Assembly: GCA_009746045.1 (NCBI GenBank)
Contig: RPFO01001468.1
Span: forward strand, 1 to 50,036
Origin: Mesostigma viride
Lineage: Eukaryota > Streptophyta > Mesostigmatophyceae > Mesostigmatales > Mesostigmataceae
Length of the DNA stretch: 50,036 bases
Direction: 5' to 3'
This document shows, piece after piece, positions 45,890 through 50,036 of this stretch (its first letter is position 1; every line of letters starts with the position of its first letter). Made by a program: the position numbers and the translations under genes. Below the pieces are notes generated by a model. The model was given only the letters and a program-made list of their open reading frames with translations. It searched no databases and was not told the DNA's origin.

Positions 45890-47051
45890 TCAATGATCAG
45901 CAGCCTTGCCCTTGCCCTTATCCTGGGATGGACCAGCCTTGTCCTTGCTGCCACCCTGAGCTGGCTTGCTCTGACCTTCCTGCCTCAGGTACGAGGGACA
46001 CTCATTCCTGAAGTGACCCTTCCCTTGGCAGAAATAACATTCCACCTGACTGATGTCCCGTGAGGTCCCACTGCTGGGCCCAGCCTTGGGAGGACCACCC
46101 ACCCTCTTGAAGTCAAACTGGGACTGTGGATGTCCCGACTTCGGCGGGTCCCCCGTCCAGCCCTTCTGTCACGCCCCCTCCTGGACCTTCCTCGACCCCT
46201 TGAAGAGGTCTCAGGCCCTCTCGAGGACGCTGGGCCCCCGTGGCCCGATCCCCTCATGGACTTAACCAGGTTCAGTGGCCTCCTCGTCCCCTTGACGAGG
46301 GCGCTTACCACCTACGTACTTGCCGCTGAAACACTCATACAACTGGTCCGTCATGGCTGCCCAGCCATGGACCTGTCGCATGTGGATGGTCACATTATCC
46401 ATGGTGACCGGATCCAGCTGCAGCGACTTGAGAAAGTCGCCCATGGCCATCCGATCTGCAACGAAGAACCCTTGGCCATGGCGTCCTCCCTCAGCTTGAC
46501 GAAGTCTTCAAAGGCGTGGACCACTAGCTGCCCCTTGATGGGCTTGTAGTCCAGGTATTCTTGCTTCAGGTGGACCCATCTATGGTCCTCTTGTCGGACC
46601 TGAGTCGCGTCATAAACGCCGCCCAGGTGTCCCCCGCCGTGTCGCTCCCGAACAAACTTGAACAGCCGCCTCGCCGACTGCCTTATGTAGGCACTAGACG
46701 CCAGGATGCGAAGCTTGTCACCGGTGTATATCTCCGTGTACAAGTTCATGTCCTCTAACATCCTCTCAGCGTCCCGGGGCTGCCAATTGTCCTTGATGGA
46801 CTGAAACTGGCCTAGCACCGCGTACCCCTCAGCCACGGTCGGTCGCTTAGGTGCCGCTTGATCTGCGGCTGGCGCGTTCTGACCGCCCTGCGATCCTTGG
46901 CTCTGATCATCTGGCAGCGCAGCCTGGTCTCCCAGCGCCTGGCCGTCCCGCGTCCATCGCGTCCATCGCGTCCATCGCGTCCATCCATCCCAGCGCCGCG
47001 CCGCGCAAAGCCCATACCGCGCCCTTGTTGGTCAATAGCTCCCTCACTCAT
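45890..47051 (-). pseudogene. gag: CopE Gag (frameshifted)
   Basis: Same gene as CopA gag at about 388 codons. ATG 47051 (MSEGAIDQQGR), DGR repeats, capsid-like region, basic linker, CCHC knuckle CYFCQGKGHFRNEC, and UGA at 45890 followed by CUU. Compared with CopA it has frameshifts near 46945 (loss of one G), 46640 (loss of GC), 46580, 46265 and 46145. Too many to be chance reading errors in a working gene. Confidence 0.88.
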
Positions 47052-47199
47052 GATGGCCTCTGTTCAGATCTGCTACAGCCAGCCAAGTGGCCAAGCAGCA
47101 ATTAAAGCAATATAAGCTACTGAACAAGAAAGGAAAATGCCAAGTGTTACCACTCAGGCAAGACCACCACGGTCCCCAGGCGCGTCCTGGTTCTCCTTG

Positions 47200-48063
47200 T
47201 CGCTGTCACTGTCGCTGTCGCTCACAACAATCAGCTCTGGCACCCTGCTACCCGCTGCGCCGTCGTCGACCCGCTGTCGGCCCGCGATGACAGAATCGTC
47301 ACCGTTGTGTAGTAGACAGGTGACAACCCGTCGTTGGCACCCCGCGGATTGTATCTTGGCACCTCGTGGTCGCCAAGTCCTCGTCGCCTAGCCCAGCGAC
47401 CCCCTGCTCCCACCTCAAGGTCACTATCGTAACCAAGAGGGGCAAACTCTTCCCAACGCGTCACACGAACGCGAAGGGTTGGGGCAGTTCCTGAAAAGGA
47501 ACCCTTGCTCGCTCCGGAAACCTGCCGACTCGTGCCGCACGCTGTCCTCCGGTGATGGCTTCCGCTGCCGCCCGACCTCTGCAAGCCGCCTGTAGCGCTC
47601 CGCTCCGCGTCGCTCACGTCGAACTGGTCCCGCTGCAACACCCTCGTCGCCAATTACGCCTGCGAACGTACGTTGTACACCCGCACCCGCTGCTGCCGGC
47701 ACGAACTCGTGTCGCACTGCACCAGCTGTCTCCGCAGCCTCACCTCGCCTGGCCGCCAACTCCGCACGCACCCGCTCAGCTAAGCTGTAATCACAGTCTG
47801 GATGCCGACCAAACCGTGAAGCTCTTGCTCGATGTCGTCGATGCTCCGGTGCTCCGGAATGACGATGGTTTGGACGTGTGCAGAATTCGCTCCCAATCCT
47901 CGACCTGGTCGTCGACGAATTGCACGAAGTTGCGATTAACAGGTGGACGATCTGCAAGCAATAAAGATAAATCTCGAACGACACGACGCAATTCAGGCGA
48001 AATTGAACCACCAGCAGACTGCCGAAACCGGAAATTCTGCTGCCGTTGTTCTTCCTGCACCAT
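47200..48063 (-). pseudogene. CopE ORF0 (frameshifted)
   Basis: Begins MVQEEQRQQNFRFRQSAGG at 48063, as in CopA, and shifts frame near 47880 (one base fewer than CopA). It carries on in another frame through RAELAARRGEAAETAG, RYRRLAEVGRQRKPSPEDS to 47424; the acidic C-terminal segment lies near 47200-47230. The break differs from CopA, so both copies decayed independently from an intact ORF. No recognised domain. Confidence 0.6.
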
Positions 48064-48156
48064 TCACCACCGGACGAGCTTCTCGCGTCGTCAACGCTGC
48101 ACGCAGCAAACAGCAACGACCCTCCTGGCCGTTCCGTCGAGACTGCTTGTAATTTG

Positions 48157-48468
48157 AGTTAACGTTTTTATAAACGCAATGTGAAGGATATGGTTGCAAT
48201 GCAGCAATGTGTGAATATGGTTGGAAACGGAGCTTTGTTAAAATTGGATAATGTTACAGCGCTCACACACTTGAGGCTTGTACACGAGTTTGCCAAGTCA
48301 AGGCAACACACGTGAGGCGGGCTCGCAAGAGATGCCCAATTGGCACTGGCCTATTCTTTATATACTTGTGCACTGTGCTTGCTAGTCCTGAGCAGCCTAG
48401 GAGGCCTGCTCAGTAATAACACTCCCGGTACAGTATTCACTACCTGTACAGCGCCCAGTTCCTATACA
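48157..48468 (-). repeat. CopE 5' LTR, truncated
   Basis: AGTTAACG at 48157 marks the internal end. Homology to the CopA LTR runs to CCTATACA (48468), then stops abruptly, so about 390 bp of the outer part is missing. A TATA motif (TATATAAAG on the minus strand) lies at 48356-48364. CopE internal sequence next to it on the minus strand reads CAAATTACAAGCAGTCTC, with no TGG primer site. Confidence 0.9.
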
Positions 48469-49655
48469 CATCATTCCAAAAAGCCATTTTTCCACCCTGA
48501 AAATTATTCTAGGATAGGCTAATGATTAGTTTGGCCTCAAATTTGGCACCAAGGTGCCTAATCATATCTTATGGTGGCATGTGGTCAAATAATTTTTTGG
48601 GAGTCGGCAGCATGGTAACATGGTGACATTTGCTAGCATAAAAATACCGAATTTTCAGCACTTTCTGGCATGTATGCGTATATAATGACATCAAATGAAC
48701 TCAGTTGGGCCTGGAACTTTGCACATGTTATAAACACATCCCATGCAGCATGCCCACAAAGTTTCAGGCTGGTTGGATCACAAAATGGTGACAGATGTGA
48801 GATGCTAGCATAAATACCCCCAAAATGCAGTTTTTTCAGGGTTTTCCAAGGGTTTCATCACACATATGCATATATAATGACACCAAATGAACTCAGTTGG
48901 GCGTGGAACTTTGCATATGTTCTAAACACATCCCATGCAGCATGCCCACAAAGTTTCAGGCTGGTTGGATGACAAATTGGTGACAGATGCTAGCATAAAC
49001 ACCACAAAAATGCAGTTTTTCAGGGTTTTCCAAGGGTTTCATCACACATTTGCATATATAATGACATCAAATGAACTCAGTTGGGCCTGGAACTTGGCAC
49101 ATGTTCGAAACACATCCCATGCAGCCTGCCCACAAAGCTTCAGGCTGGTTGGATAACAAATTGGTGACAGATGCTAGCATAAATACCACAGAAAAAGCAG
49201 CTTTCTATTGTTCTTCCAAGGGTTTCATGGCAATCATTCCACCTTGGTGTACAGAAGGTTCCAAACAACACATCATTACATTATGCATCATATTTACAAT
49301 GCAGGAAGGCATACTTGGGGGCACATGCCTATAGTACAATGCATTAATAACACAGCTCTAGCCAGCTAGCTAGCTATATAGTGGCTAATGCCACACCCGG
49401 GGGCACGTTCTCACGGCCCTGCATCCTTTTCCTTTTCTTCTTCTCTGCATCTGACAGGGGCCTGCCCCCATCTTCTCATCCACCAGCCTGGTGAGCACCC
49501 TGACGTTGGTGACTTGCGTCAGCTACCCTACCCCATGGCACGCTTGGCCTTACGCTTGGTGAAGGTGGAGGGGACCAAGGGTGCGACAGTTGGTCTGGGT
49601 TTTCATCACCCCCTTCCTCCAGTGCATGCGTGTGCTCCAACGCCTAAGGAGAGAA
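48469..49655. other. DNA flanking the nest, including a ~190-bp tandem repeat
   Basis: Unrelated to the elements on its left. From about 48655 to 49230 roughly three copies of a ~184-192 bp unit occur: anchors TATAATGACA at 48681, 48873 and 49057, with AACTCAGTTGGGC and AAAGTTTCAGGCTGGTTGGA inside. The rest (48469-48654 and 49231-49655) shows no gene, tRNA or element end that I can support. Confidence 0.8.
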
Positions 49656-49810
49656 GCACACACACACACACATACACACACACACGTCGATCCCTTACCC
49701 ACCCACACACACACACCCACGTCACATGTATCCACCCACCCATGCATACACGTAGGCACGCACACACGCACGCACGCACGCACGCACGCAACGCACGCAC
49801 GCACGCACGC
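49656..49810. repeat. CA/GCAC microsatellite cluster
   Basis: Alternating (CA)n tracts, CCCA variants and (GCAC)n up to 49810. Open frames across it are simple-sequence artefacts. Confidence 0.95.
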
Positions 49811-49817
49811 AGTCATA

Positions 49818-50036
49818 CCCTCCCCCCTCCCTCCCTCCCTCCTCCCTCCCTCCCTCCCTCTCCTCCCTCCCCCTCCTCCCTCCCCCCCCCTCCTCCCTCC
49901 CTCCCTCCCTCCCTCCCCTCCCTCCCTCCCTCCCTCCCTCCCTCCCTCCTCCTCTCTCCTCCTCCCTCCTCCCTCCCTCCCTCCCTCCCTCCTCCTCCCT
50001 CCTCCCTCCCTCCCCCTCCCTCCCTCCCTCCCCCCA
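49818..50036. repeat. (CCTC)n pyrimidine tract to the window end
   Basis: More than 200 bp of CCTC/CCT repeats on the plus strand, purine-only on the other strand. Strong strand asymmetry of this kind can form triplex DNA and often ends assemblies. Confidence 0.95.

Noticed and set aside
49550-49816. Cys/Val-rich ORFs over the CA repeats
   Set aside because: Simple-sequence translation, no real gene.
1-50036. A single-copy host gene or host promoter
   Set aside because: I looked on both strands. Every protein-like region belongs to a mobile element, and the remaining DNA (48469-49655, 24833-25834) shows no supported exon structure.

Overview
This window looks like a repeat-dense region of a eukaryotic nuclear genome, most likely a protist or alga. 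I see no bacterial gene organisation and no single-copy host gene. Nearly everything from base 1 to about 48,468 can be explained as one old LTR retrotransposon (called CopE here, minus strand) into which other elements have inserted, some of them into each other. Most nest boundaries are fixed by target-site duplications (TSDs) that restore an uninterrupted sequence seen elsewhere in the window. The species cannot be named from the sequence alone.

Layout. CopE 3' LTR (1-16, 523-674, 23633-24125) is interrupted by a small inverted-repeat element, MITE1 (17-518), and by CopA (675-23627, plus strand, same family as CopE). CopA is interrupted by a palindromic foldback element FB1 (3983-5022), by CopC (6009-12223, minus) and by CopB (14454-22104, minus). 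The CopE 3' UTR follows in pieces (24126-24197, 36702-37192, 42096-42293). It is split by CopD (24198-36701, minus), which itself carries the GC-rich non-LTR element NLR1 (28189-34999, plus), and by TRG1 (37193-42095, minus, gag only), which carries a small non-coding LTR element TRIM1 (39093-41236). CopE pol, gag, ORF0 and a truncated 5' LTR run leftward from 48468 to 42294. From 48469 to the end there is non-element DNA with a ~190-bp tandem repeat and long CA and CCTC microsatellites.

What may be new. CopA/CopE, CopB and CopD form a divergent Copia-like lineage. In each, the protease-like domain lies between integrase and reverse transcriptase (GAG-INT-PR-RT-RH), whereas Copia is GAG-PR-INT-RT-RH. 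Their protease active-site motif is DTQ or DTN instead of DTG, their RT box is HGDD instead of YVDD, and their LTR ends are AGTTA...TAACT instead of TG...CA. Gag and pol appear to be coupled by UGA readthrough in CopA, CopE and CopC (UGA-CUA in CopC) and by a -1 shift on a G heptamer in CopB. NLR1 carries a PHD finger, a RING-H2 finger, C2H2-type fingers, RT and a restriction-like endonuclease. It starts with promoter-like 230/231-bp tandem monomers arranged as 461-bp dimers.

How the parts work together. CopC (gag and integrase, no RT), TRG1 (gag only), TRIM1 (no genes) and FB1 (ends like the Copia-like LTRs) look non-autonomous. Their movement would need proteins supplied in trans by relatives. 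None of the pol genes here is intact across its whole length, so current activity would depend on copies elsewhere.
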